This document shows positions 1 through 7,434 of a stretch of 64,000 nucleotides of DNA, piece after piece; positions within the stretch are counted from its first letter, which is position 1, and every line of letters begins with the position of its first letter. The notes under the pieces are model-generated. The model was not told the origin of the DNA and searched no databases. It saw nothing but the letters and a program-made list of their open reading frames with translations. Origin of the DNA: Caulobacter sp. Root343 (lineage in GTDB: Bacteria > Pseudomonadota > Alphaproteobacteria > Caulobacterales > Caulobacteraceae); the NCBI RefSeq assembly GCF_001425745.1, contig NZ_LMDF01000012.1, positions 51,527-115,526 of the forward strand, given 5' to 3'. The position numbers were made by a program, and so were the translations under genes.

Positions 1-142
1 GTACGATCGGCTCGTGCTCGGGAACGGAAGCCCGCAGGTCGAAGCCCGCCGCCCCGGCGGTGGCGTAGGTCGGAACCGGCAGGTCGGCATTGCCTTCCCA
101 GCGCTTGAAGCGGATGGCGAGGCCGGCGGGAATGGCGGACAT
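1..142 (-). CDS. dut: dUTP diphosphatase (dUTPase), N-terminal part, cut by window edge
   Basis: The reverse complement from the ATG at 142 reads about 47 residues before the left edge. They include the dUTPase N-terminal signature LPVPTYATAGAAGFDLRAS. The enzyme hydrolyses dUTP to dUMP, keeping uracil out of DNA and feeding dTMP synthesis. An AGGA ribosome binding site lies about 9 bases before the ATG. The gene lies 67 bases downstream of coaBC on the same strand, the usual coaBC-dut pairing. The catalytic motifs lie outside the window, so identification rests on motif 1 only. Confidence 0.88.
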   Translation of the reverse strand, partial: MSAIPAGLAIRFKRWEGNADLPVPTYATAGAAGFDLRASVPEHEPIV

Positions 143-209
143 GCGGGTGGTTCCTGGAGCTGGAAGACCGCCCGGCCATAGCTGATTTGCCGGGCCTCAG
201 GCCAGGGGG

Positions 210-1421
210 CTAAGCCAGCGCCTCGGCGATCCTCTGCGCGATCTGGGCGGCGACCACGTCCTTGGCGGCGCGGTCCCAGCGCTCGGTCTTGTCCTTGGTG
301 ACTAGCAGCACGGCGTTCTCGCCGCCGCCCATCACGCCAGGTTCGGTGACGTCATTGGCGATGATCCAGTCGCAGCCCTTGCGGGCCAGCTTGGCGCGGG
401 CGTGGTCCTCGACATGGTCGGTCTCGGCCGCGAAGCCGACGACCAGCTTGGGCCGTCGCGGTCCGGTGGCCGACAGCGTGGCCAGGATATCGGGGTTCTC
501 GACGAAGGTCAGGGCCGGCGGGCCGCCCTTTTCCTTCTTCAGCTTGGTCCCGAACGCCTCGTCCACCCGCCAGTCGGCGACGGCGGCCACGAAGACGCCG
601 ACGTCGGCGGGCAGGGCGGCCTGGCTGGCGGCCAGCATCTGGCGAGCGGTCTCGACGTCGATGCGCTTGACGCCGACCGGGGTCGGCAGGGCGACGGGGC
701 CGGCGATCAGGGTGACCTCTGCGCCCAGCTTGGCGAGGGCCTCGGCGATGGCGAAGCCCTGCTTGCCGCTGGAGCGGTTGGTGATCCCGCGCACCGGATC
801 GATCGGCTCAAACGTCGGGCCGGCGGTGACCAGGGCGCGCTTGCCGACCAGCGGTCGGCCAGCGGGACCTTTAAGCATGGCGACGATCGCCGCGAAGATC
901 TCTTCCGGCTCCGCCAGGCGGCCGGGTCCGAACTCACCGCAGGCCATGGCCCCCTCGTCAGGCCCCACGAAGCTGACGCCATCCGCCTTCAGGGTGGCGA
1001 TATTGCGCTGGGTGGCCGGGTGCAGCCACATCCGCACGTTCATGGCCGGCGCCATCAACACCGGCTTGTCAGTGGCCAAGAGGGTGGTGGAGGCCAGGTC
1101 GCCGGCCAGGCCGTTCGCGGCCTTGGCGATCAGATCAGCCGTCGCCGGGGCGACCACGATCAGGTCGGCCGAGCGCGACAGCTCGATATGGCCCATCTCG
1201 GCCTCGTCGGTCAGCGAGAACAGGTCGTCATAGACCTTGTCCTCTGCCAGGGCGGCCAGGGACAGCGGCGTGACGAACTCCGCCCCGGCCTTGGTCAGGA
1301 TCGGCCGCACGCCGACGCCCGCCTTGCGCAGCAGCCGGGTCAGCAGCAGCGCCTTGTAGGCCGCCACGCCGCCGCCGACGATCAGAAGAACCCGCTTCTC
1401 GCCCCAGGTCTTGTCGTCCAC
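210..1421 (-). CDS. coaBC: Bifunctional phosphopantothenoylcysteine decarboxylase / phosphopantothenate-cysteine ligase
   Basis: Two consecutive steps of coenzyme A synthesis on one chain. The N-terminal half is the flavin-dependent CoaC decarboxylase (VLLIVGGGVAAYKA start, a PAMNVRMW substrate-clamp motif and an ACGEFGPGRLAEP loop). The C-terminal half is the CTP-dependent CoaB ligase (TAGPTFEPIDPVRGITNRSSGKQG near mid-protein). I prefer the GTG at 1421 (403 aa), preceded by GGAG, over the ATG at 1478, whose extra 19 residues look unlike the family. It is probably co-transcribed with dut. All domains appear complete. Confidence 0.93.
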   Translation of the reverse strand: MDDKTWGEKRVLLIVGGGVAAYKALLLTRLLRKAGVGVRPILTKAGAEFVTPLSLAALAEDKVYDDLFSLTDEAEMGHIELSRSADLIVVAPATADLIAKAANGLAGDLASTTLLATDKPVLMAPAMNVRMWLHPATQRNIATLKADGVSFVGPDEGAMACGEFGPGRLAEPEEIFAAIVAMLKGPAGRPLVGKRALVTAGPTFEPIDPVRGITNRSSGKQGFAIAEALAKLGAEVTLIAGPVALPTPVGVKRIDVETARQMLAASQAALPADVGVFVAAVADWRVDEAFGTKLKKEKGGPPALTFVENPDILATLSATGPRRPKLVVGFAAETDHVEDHARAKLARKGCDWIIANDVTEPGVMGGGENAVLLVTKDKTERWDRAAKDVVAAQIAQRIAEALA

Positions 1422-1498
1422 GTCGCGCTCCGCTTCTGGCGTGTCGTTCGCCCCAGCACATGCCCATCCGCGGAACAAAGCGCCAGCCCGAAGATAGG

Positions 1499-1508
1499 GA
1501 CTCGACTC
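1499..1508. promoter_or_regulatory. Two adjoining GANTC (CcrM methylation) sites between divergent genes
   Basis: GACTCGACTC gives two back-to-back GANTC sites in the short gap between coaBC (minus) and the lipoprotein gene (plus). In Caulobacter, CcrM methylates GANTC and GcrA reads methylated promoters. Regulation of either neighbour is inference. Confidence 0.5.
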
Positions 1509-1563
1509 GTGTTCCGCTTTCGTTCAATAAACGTAAAGGTAGAGCAATGGGGCGAACACGATC

Positions 1564-2145
1564 ATGAAGATTGCGCGACATCTCTTACGGCGGCCTCTTT
1601 TCGGGGCCGCCATGACGGTCCTGCTGGCGGCCGGACTATCGGCTTGCGACAGCGGCGCCTCGGCCGTGAAGGCGCCCAAGGCGGGCGAACGCGCCAGCGT
1701 CGAGGGGAGTCCGCCGGCGACGGACACGGGCGGTGGCGACAGCGGCCGGCGGAGCGATCCGCGCGACGCCCCGGTCAAGCTGGTGGCGGGCAAGCCCTAC
1801 TGGGCGGCCAACCGGACCCGCTCGGCCGAGGAGAACGCCCAGCGCTCATTCGAGCGAAACGGCGCGACGTTCGAGGCCAAGTCGGCCGACGACTATGTGG
1901 CCAAGGTCCACGCCTTCATCAGCGATCCGCCCAAGGGCGCCGAGACGCTGAAACGATCCAACGGCGATCTGTTGATCTACGATCCCAAGGCCAATGTCTT
2001 CGCGGTGGTGTCGCGCGAAGGCGCGCCGCGCACGATGTTCAAGCCGGACGAGGGCGCGGCCTATTGGGACGAACAGAAGACCCGCGAGGCGCGCCGGGCC
2101 TCGGCGTCCAAGAAGCGCGACCGCGAGCTGGCCGAGAACGGCTAA
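1564..2145 (+). CDS. Small hypothetical lipoprotein
   Basis: A 193-aa protein with a lipoprotein signal: basic MKIARHLLRR, a hydrophobic stretch, then the lipobox LSAC at about residues 25-28. After the Cys there is a Pro/Ser/Gly-rich linker (to about residue 70), then a charged domain with aromatic positions (KPYWAANRTRSAEENAQRSFERNG) ending in a Lys/Arg-rich tail. I do not recognise a named family. Divergent from coaBC and tail-to-tail with ubiB. Probably inner or outer membrane anchored, role unknown. Confidence 0.75.
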   Translation: MKIARHLLRRPLFGAAMTVLLAAGLSACDSGASAVKAPKAGERASVEGSPPATDTGGGDSGRRSDPRDAPVKLVAGKPYWAANRTRSAEENAQRSFERNGATFEAKSADDYVAKVHAFISDPPKGAETLKRSNGDLLIYDPKANVFAVVSREGAPRTMFKPDEGAAYWDEQKTREARRASASKKRDRELAENG

Positions 2146-2147
2146 GC

Positions 2148-3656
2148 TTATCTGGCCAGCAGCAGGCCAGTGACGAAGGCCGCGCCCGCCGTGGCCGCGC
2201 CGACCAGGAACCACAGCAGCGGCCATGTGTGGTCGCGCTCGAACACCACCGGGGGCGACGCCGGCGGGGCGTCGGCGAGACGGGCCAAGGCCCGGATCGC
2301 GCGTAGGGCCTCGTCGGCGAAGTCCTTGGCCTTGGCGGCGGGCGACAGTTCGCGGCCGATCCAGCGGCGCACCACCGGGTCGGCGGCGGCCCACAGGTCG
2401 TGGGTGGGGTCGATGCGGCGGGCTACGCCCTCGACCGTGACCATGGTCTTCTGCAGCAGGACCAGTTCCGGCCGCAGGGCCATGTCGAACAGGGCGGTGA
2501 TCTCGAACAGCTGGGCCAGCAGGCGACCCATCGAGACGTCGCGGGCGTTGCGGCCGAACACCGGCTCGCCGACAGCGCGCAGGGCCTGGGCGAAGGCGTC
2601 GACATCCTGGTGGGCGGGGACATAGCCGGCGTCAAAATGGACCTTGGCGACCCGCGCGTAGTCGCGGTTCAGGAAGCCGTACAGGATCTCGGCCAGGTAG
2701 CGTCGCTCGCCGGGGCCGAGGCGGCCGACGATGCCGTAGTCGACGGCCACGACCGCCGACGGCGCGGCGACGAACAGGTTGCCCTCGTGCAGATCGGCGT
2801 GAAACAGGCCGTGGTCCAGGGCCTGGGCCAGGAAACCGCGCGTGACGTTCTCGGCCAGGGCCTTGCGGTCCAGGCCCGGCAGCGTCAGCGCGGCCGGGTC
2901 CGACAGCGGCACGCCCTCCGCCCAGGTCAGGGTCAAGACCCGCTTGCCGACGCCCTCCCAGCAGACCAGCGGGGCGCGCATATAGGAATCAGTCGCCATG
3001 GCCTCGCCCAACTCGGCGCAGCCGGCGGCCTCGAAGCGCAGGTCCATCTCGAGATCCAGCGACCGGATCACCACCTCGACGAACTCGGTCGGCCGCAGCC
3101 GGCGGGCGGCGGGGGCGAGCTTCTCGGCCAGGCGCGCGGCCAGGCGCAGCACGGCGCTGTCCTGGGCCACCTGGCGCTCGATGCCGGGGCGCAGCACCTT
3201 CACCGCCGCCTTGCGGCCGTCCAGCAGCACCGCCGGATGGGCCTGGGCCAGGGAGGCGGCGGCGATCGACTCGTCGATCCGCGCATAGATCGCGTCCAGC
3301 GGCTTGCCGAGGTTACGGACGATCTCGGCCTTGGCCTCGGCCAGCGGGAACGGCGCCAGTCGGTCCTTCAGATGCGAGAGATCCTCGGCGAAGGCGGTCC
3401 CGAAGATGTCGGCTCGCGTCGACAAGAACTGGCCCATCTTGATGGCGGCCGGCCCCTGCTTCTCCAGCACGCGAGCCAGGCGCTCGCCCGGCCGTCCCCG
3501 CCTCGCCGCCGAGCCGGCGAACAGGCGCAGCAGCCGCCCGGCCAGCTTGGCCGTCGGCGGCAACTGCGGCTCGACCTCGCGCGGGACCAGGGCGTCGGCC
3601 CGGACCAGGGCCCAGCCCGCGCCGGTCAGGCGCCAGAAGGCGGACAGGCTGGTCAC
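2148..3656 (-). CDS. ubiB: UbiB-family kinase-like protein for ubiquinone biosynthesis
   Basis: A 502-aa member of the ABC1/ADCK/UbiB family of atypical kinases needed for ubiquinone production. Visible features are the KxGQ signature (IKMGQFLSTRADIF, about residues 92-105), the Ala-rich nucleotide loop (AAASLAQAHPAVL), the catalytic-like HADLHEGNLFV, and VDYGIVG in place of the DFG motif. Two hydrophobic segments close the C-terminus (LLWFLVGAATAGAAFVTGLLLA), a membrane anchor typical of UbiB. It starts 4 bases after the ubiE stop on the same strand, so ubiE-ubiB is an operon. Confidence 0.93.
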   Translation of the reverse strand: MTSLSAFWRLTGAGWALVRADALVPREVEPQLPPTAKLAGRLLRLFAGSAARRGRPGERLARVLEKQGPAAIKMGQFLSTRADIFGTAFAEDLSHLKDRLAPFPLAEAKAEIVRNLGKPLDAIYARIDESIAAASLAQAHPAVLLDGRKAAVKVLRPGIERQVAQDSAVLRLAARLAEKLAPAARRLRPTEFVEVVIRSLDLEMDLRFEAAGCAELGEAMATDSYMRAPLVCWEGVGKRVLTLTWAEGVPLSDPAALTLPGLDRKALAENVTRGFLAQALDHGLFHADLHEGNLFVAAPSAVVAVDYGIVGRLGPGERRYLAEILYGFLNRDYARVAKVHFDAGYVPAHQDVDAFAQALRAVGEPVFGRNARDVSMGRLLAQLFEITALFDMALRPELVLLQKTMVTVEGVARRIDPTHDLWAAADPVVRRWIGRELSPAAKAKDFADEALRAIRALARLADAPPASPPVVFERDHTWPLLWFLVGAATAGAAFVTGLLLAR

Positions 3657-3660
3657 CGGT

Positions 3661-4419
3661 TTAGAGCGCCCAGCCCTGGTGCAGGGCCGCCACGCCGCCC
3701 GTGAAATTGGTGAAGCTGACCCGCTTGAAGCCGGCCGTCTCCATCATGCCGGCGAAGGTCCGCTGGTCGGGGAACCGGCGGATGCTCTCGACCAGGTACT
3801 GATAGGCCTCGCGGTCTTTGGCGACCCATTCGCCGACCTGCGGAATGACCTTGAAGCTGTAGGCGTCGTAGGCCTTGGCCAGGGCTTCGGTCACCGGCCG
3901 TGAGAACTCCAGGCACAGGAAGCGGCCGCCGGGCTTCAAGACGCGACGCGCCTCGCGCAGGGCCGCGTCGATGTCGGTGACGTTGCGGATGCCGAACGAG
4001 ATCACATAGGCGTTGGCGTAGTTGTCCGGCAGGGGCAGGCGTTGGGCGTCGCCGACCGTCCAGGTGATCTCGGGCTCGCCGCCGCGCTCGATGCCGGCGG
4101 CGATCATCTCGGCGTTGTAGTCGATGATGTTGATGGTCGCGTCCGGACCGCCGCGACGTTGCTGGGCGCCGCGCGCCATCTTGGCGAAGCGCCGGGCCAT
4201 GTCGCCGGTGCCGCCGGCGCAGTCGATGATCACCTCGCCCGGCTGCGGGTTCAGGCGCGCGGCGACGGCGTCCTTCCACAGGCGGTGCACGCCACCGCTC
4301 ATCAGGTCGTTCATGATGTCGTAGTTCTTGGCGACGCGGTCGAACACGCCGCGCACCAGGCCGGCCTTCTGAGAGGCGTCGACATCCTTGAAACCGAAGC
4401 TGGCGGAGGTGTTGCTCAT
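3661..4419 (-). CDS. ubiE: Demethylmenaquinone / 2-octaprenyl-6-methoxy-benzoquinol C-methyltransferase
   Basis: A 252-aa class I SAM-dependent methyltransferase. UbiE signatures are VFDRVAKNYDIMNDLMSGGVHRLWKD near the N-terminus, the SAM loop DCAGGTGDMARRFA, and the later NAYVISFGIRNVTDIDAALREARRVLKPGG. It methylates the ubiquinone ring precursor. First gene of the ubiE-ubiB operon; the start is divergent from mutM with a 70-base gap that must hold both promoters. The family assignment is secure; use for menaquinone is unlikely here but cannot be excluded. Confidence 0.95.
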   Translation of the reverse strand: MSNTSASFGFKDVDASQKAGLVRGVFDRVAKNYDIMNDLMSGGVHRLWKDAVAARLNPQPGEVIIDCAGGTGDMARRFAKMARGAQQRRGGPDATINIIDYNAEMIAAGIERGGEPEITWTVGDAQRLPLPDNYANAYVISFGIRNVTDIDAALREARRVLKPGGRFLCLEFSRPVTEALAKAYDAYSFKVIPQVGEWVAKDREAYQYLVESIRRFPDQRTFAGMMETAGFKRVSFTNFTGGVAALHQGWAL

Positions 4420-4489
4420 GACGTCTTTCGGCCGCGCTCTCTATATGAACGTTCGCTATTAGCCCGCGTCCCCCGCCGAAGGAACACCC

Positions 4490-5353
4490 TTGCCCGAATT
4501 GCCCGAAGTCGAGACGGTCCGCCGGGGCCTGGAGCCGGTGCTGGCCGGCGCCCGCCTGTCGCGCGTCCGCGCCAATCGCCCCGACCTGCGCTTCCCGTTG
4601 CCCGAGGGGTTCGTCCAGCGGCTGGCGGGCGCGAAGATCCTGCGCCTGGACCGCCGAGCCAAATATATCCTGGCCCCGCTGGACCGGGGCGACACCCTGG
4701 TCATGCACCTGGGGATGACCGGTCGCTTCGAGATCGCCGCGCCCGAGGGAACGGTCCGTCCGGGGGAGTTCGCGCGCGAGGTCAAGCCCGACGACAAGCA
4801 CGCCCACGTGGTCTTCGAGACCGAAGCGGGCGCGACCATCACCTATTACGACCCCCGCCGGTTCGGATTCATGGACCTGATCGCCACCGACCGGGTCGAC
4901 CGCCATCCCTGGTTCGCGGCCATGGGCCCCGAGCCGCTGGGCGACGGCTTCGACGTCAAGACCTTGGAAAAGGCCTTCGCGAACCGCAAGCAAGGACCCA
5001 AGACCCTGCTGCTGGACCAGCGCACCGTGGCGGGGCTCGGCAATATATATGTGTGCGAAGCCCTGCACCGGGCCCACATCTCGCCGTTCAAGCCCTCGGG
5101 CGAGATCGCCAAGAAGCGCTTGAGTCCGCTGACCACGGCGATCAAGGAGGTCCTGGCCGAGGCCGTCGAGGTGGGCGGCTCGACCCTGAAGGACTTCGCC
5201 GCCGCCGACGGGGCCCTGGGCTATTTCCAGCACCGCTTCCGTGTCTATGACCGGGAAGGCGAGCCCTGCCCGACGCCGGGCTGCAAGGGCGTGATCGCCC
5301 GCGAGGTCCAGGCCGGACGCTCGACCTTCTTCTGTCCCGTTTGCCAGGTCTGA
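4490..5353 (+). CDS. mutM: Formamidopyrimidine-DNA glycosylase (MutM/Fpg)
   Basis: A 287-aa base-excision repair enzyme that removes 8-oxoguanine and Fapy lesions and cleaves the abasic site. The N-terminus PELPEVETVRRGLEP supplies the catalytic Pro and Glu exposed after Met removal. HLGMTGRF and the helix-two-turn-helix region GLGNIYVCEALHRAHISP follow. The C-terminus has the four-Cys zinc finger (CPTPGCKG...FFCPVCQ). The start is a TTG at 4490 with GAAGGAA just upstream; the conserved second residue Pro requires it. Divergent from ubiE. Confidence 0.95.
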   Translation: MPELPEVETVRRGLEPVLAGARLSRVRANRPDLRFPLPEGFVQRLAGAKILRLDRRAKYILAPLDRGDTLVMHLGMTGRFEIAAPEGTVRPGEFAREVKPDDKHAHVVFETEAGATITYYDPRRFGFMDLIATDRVDRHPWFAAMGPEPLGDGFDVKTLEKAFANRKQGPKTLLLDQRTVAGLGNIYVCEALHRAHISPFKPSGEIAKKRLSPLTTAIKEVLAEAVEVGGSTLKDFAAADGALGYFQHRFRVYDREGEPCPTPGCKGVIAREVQAGRSTFFCPVCQV

Positions 5354-5367
5354 GTTAGGCTCTCCGT

Positions 5368-5559
5368 ATGAGCGACCCGAACGACATCGCACCTGGTCCC
5401 GCCCAGGATCACGACGACGAAACCCCGATGCAGCGAGCCCTGCGCCTGAAGCAGGCGGCGCTCGACGCTCGGCCGAAGGCGCCGCGAGGCGGCCGCTTCC
5501 AGCGCCAGCAGGCCAGCCGCGTCGCCACCGGCAATTCCAGACCTTGGGGGCAACGCTGA
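5368..5559 (+). CDS. Small hypothetical protein, 63 aa
   Basis: Starts 15 bases after mutM and ends overlapping the next gene by one base (TGATG), so it is probably the middle gene of a mutM operon. The product is acidic at the N-terminus (DPNDIAPGPAQDHDDETPMQ) and basic and Arg/Gln-rich in the second half (RPKAPRGGRFQRQQASRV), without Cys or membrane segments. I do not recognise the family. Tight coupling on both sides is the main support for a real gene. Confidence 0.6.
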   Translation: MSDPNDIAPGPAQDHDDETPMQRALRLKQAALDARPKAPRGGRFQRQQASRVATGNSRPWGQR

Positions 5560-5741
5560 TGGCTGGCCTCAAGGACAAGCGCGGCTTCATCGACAAGGAC
5601 CGGCTGGACCTCTCCGAGCGCCAGGCCGTCGAATACTGGATGAAGCGCTGGGGCGTGACCCGCGACCAGATCACCGCCGCCCACCGGAAGGTCGGCCGGA
5701 TGACCAAGGACATCGCCGCCGAACTCGGCAAGAAGCGCTGA
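5559..5741 (+). CDS. DUF3606-like small protein
   Basis: About 60 aa from the ATG at 5559, which shares its A with the stop codon of the upstream small gene; a GGGGG ribosome binding site supports this start over an upstream in-frame one. The pattern DKRGFIDKDRLDLSERQAVEYWMKRWGVTRDQI..AHRKVG resembles DUF3606, a family of unknown function: a short strand-like N-terminus, then a helical WxxxLGV-type core. Last gene of the probable mutM cluster. Confidence 0.7.
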   Translation: MAGLKDKRGFIDKDRLDLSERQAVEYWMKRWGVTRDQITAAHRKVGRMTKDIAAELGKKR

Positions 5742-5822
5742 GGCCGGATCGCCGATAGCCCGAGGGCTCCCCAACGGCGCGCGCCTCTCTATAAAGGCGA
5801 CGCTGAAGCAGGAGACCCGCCG

Positions 5823-6611
5823 ATGGCCGACTACCAGACCCTGATCGTCGAGGCGCCCGAGGCCGCGCCCGGCGTGACCCTGATCCGCCTGAACCGGCCT
5901 GAGGCGCTGAACGCCCTCAATACCCAATTGCTCGGCGAGCTGGCCCAGGTCCTGGCGGCGGCGGAAGCCGACGATGGCGTCGGGTGCATCGTGCTGACGG
6001 GCTCGGCCAAGGCCTTCGCCGCCGGCGCCGACATCAAGGAGATGTCGGACAAGACCTACGCCCAGATGTTCAAGGCCGACTTCTTCACCGCCGGCGCGCG
6101 GGCGATCGAGCAATGCCGCAAGCCGATCATCGCCGCCGTCTCCGGCTACGCCTTGGGCGGCGGCTGCGAGCTGGCCATGATGTGCGACTTCATCCTGGCC
6201 GCCGACACGGCCAAGTTCGGCCAGCCGGAGATCAATCTGGGCGTCGCCCCCGGCATCGGCGGCACTCAGCGCCTGACCCGCTTCGTCGGCAAGTCCAAGG
6301 CCATGGACATGATCCTGACGGGCCGGATGATGGACGCCGCCGAGGCCGAGCGTTCAGGCCTGGTGTCGCGGATCTTCCCGGCCGACGCCCTGATCGACGA
6401 GGCCTTGGCTGTCGCCGCCAAGATCGCCGGCCAGTCGCCGCTGGCGGTGGCGATGAACAAGGAGCTGGTCGAGGCCGCCTACGAGACGACCCTGACGACC
6501 GGGATCGCCCTGGAGCGCCGGCTGTTCCATTCGCTGTTCGCGTTCGACGACCAGAAGGAAGGCATGTCGGCCTTCGTCGAGAAGCGGAAGCCGGCGTTCA
6601 AGGGGACGTGA
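5823..6611 (+). CDS. Enoyl-CoA hydratase (crotonase family)
   Basis: A 262-aa crotonase-fold protein, typical length for short-chain enoyl-CoA hydratase. Present are the oxyanion-hole motif AFAAGADIKEM, the SGYALGGGCELAMMCDF segment carrying the first catalytic Glu, and FGQPEINLGVAPGIGGTQRL carrying the second. Both catalytic Glu residues are intact, so hydration of trans-2-enoyl-CoA in fatty-acid beta-oxidation is the likely activity. A CAGGAGA ribosome binding site precedes the ATG. Its neighbours (mutM group, rpsT) say nothing about a specific pathway. Confidence 0.9.
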   Translation: MADYQTLIVEAPEAAPGVTLIRLNRPEALNALNTQLLGELAQVLAAAEADDGVGCIVLTGSAKAFAAGADIKEMSDKTYAQMFKADFFTAGARAIEQCRKPIIAAVSGYALGGGCELAMMCDFILAADTAKFGQPEINLGVAPGIGGTQRLTRFVGKSKAMDMILTGRMMDAAEAERSGLVSRIFPADALIDEALAVAAKIAGQSPLAVAMNKELVEAAYETTLTTGIALERRLFHSLFAFDDQKEGMSAFVEKRKPAFKGT

Positions 6612-6758
6612 TCCGCCGCTAATCGATTGCGTCACGATGGTCCGCGGGATTTCGCCTGTGGACCGTTGACCACGGCCAGCGCTTCCCGTATATCCGCGCG
6701 CTCGATTTCCTCTGCTTCGCGGCTGCCCGCGCGGCTGTCCGCATTGAAGGTCCGACCT

Positions 6759-7034
6759 ATGGCCAATAATCCCGGCGCCAAGAAAGCGATCCGCAAGATC
6801 GCTCGCCGCACCGAAGTGAACACCGCTCGTCGCTCGCGCGTGCGCACCTTCCTGCGCAAGTTCGAAGACGCGATCGCCAAGGGTGACGTCGCCGTCGCCA
6901 AGGCCGCTTTCGTCGAGGCTCAATCGGAGCTGATGCGCGCGGTTTCCAAGGGCGTCGTTCACCCGAACACGGGCTCGCGCAAGGTCTCGCGCCTGGCCGC
7001 TCGCCTGAAGAAGCTGGATAAGGCCGCGGCCTAG
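6759..7034 (+). CDS. rpsT: 30S ribosomal protein S20
   Basis: A 91-aa, strongly basic protein starting MANNPGAKKAIRKIARRTEVN, the classical S20 N-terminus. It binds 16S rRNA in the body of the small subunit. The open frame extends 44 codons further upstream but the family starts at this ATG. A TTGACC box at 6666-6671 in the 147-base upstream gap could be its -35; the -10 is weak. The usual rpsT-dnaA gene order is kept, and a strong terminator follows. Confidence 0.96.
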   Translation: MANNPGAKKAIRKIARRTEVNTARRSRVRTFLRKFEDAIAKGDVAVAKAAFVEAQSELMRAVSKGVVHPNTGSRKVSRLAARLKKLDKAAA

Positions 7035-7083
7035 TCCAGAATTCGGACGAACGGCGTTCGTCTAGGGAATTCAAGTATTTACA

Positions 7084-7119
7084 GAAGCCGGTCAGGTTCG
7101 CCTGGCCGGCTTTTGCTTT
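7084..7119 (+). terminator. Rho-independent terminator of rpsT
   Basis: A 10-bp stem (GCCGGTCAGG with CCTGGCCGGC, one G-T pair) around a TTCG tetraloop, followed by TTTTGCTTT. It separates rpsT from the dnaA control region. Confidence 0.85.
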
Positions 7120-7209
7120 GAATCCAACGTTCTGTTCCTCACGTTGCAATCTGTGATCTGAGGGGTTGGCTTCACTATTCCCTTGCCAGGCGAGGGGGTC
7201 TCGCGAGTC
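7120..7209. promoter_or_regulatory. Upstream dnaA control region with two GANTC sites
   Basis: GAATC at 7120-7124 and GAGTC at 7205-7209 lie in the 400-base gap between rpsT and dnaA. In C. crescentus, transcription of dnaA depends on CcrM methylation of a GANTC near its promoter, so these are natural candidates. I find no consensus DnaA box in the gap by eye. Confidence 0.6.
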
Positions 7210-7245
7210 AACAGAAATATCCGCGATCGGACGCAAGTTTTCCGT

Positions 7246-7273
7246 TTGACCGGCGGGGTCCGCTGGCTAGTTT
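7246..7273 (+). promoter_or_regulatory. Candidate housekeeping promoter of dnaA
   Basis: TTGACC at 7246-7251 and GCTAGTTT at 7266-7273 are 14 bases apart, close to the Caulobacter housekeeping pattern TTGAC(G) N10-14 GCTANAWC. A start near 7280 would give a leader of about 155 bases before the dnaA ATG, which agrees with the leader length I recall for C. crescentus dnaA. The leader (about 7280-7434) includes a G-rich stretch (GGGGGGTGGGCGG) and no upstream gene. Confidence 0.6.
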
Positions 7274-7434
7274 AAGCGTCTCAGCGCTTCTCCAGTCTTG
7301 AACGAAACAAGGCGGCGGCGGACCCATTGCGGTCGCCGGGTAAGAACCTGTGTGTGCTGAGAAGACGGCCGTACGCCATGGGGGGTGGGCGGCTGATTGG
7401 TTGCGGCGGTTGTTTTGTACGAGGCGGTGGACGA

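Noticed and set aside
402..2306. A 634-codon open frame across coaBC and the lipoprotein gene on the opposite or shifted frame
   Set aside because: High-GC shadow frame. Its product is Gly/Gln/Arg/Asp-rich low complexity without motifs, while coaBC on the minus strand has full family signatures.
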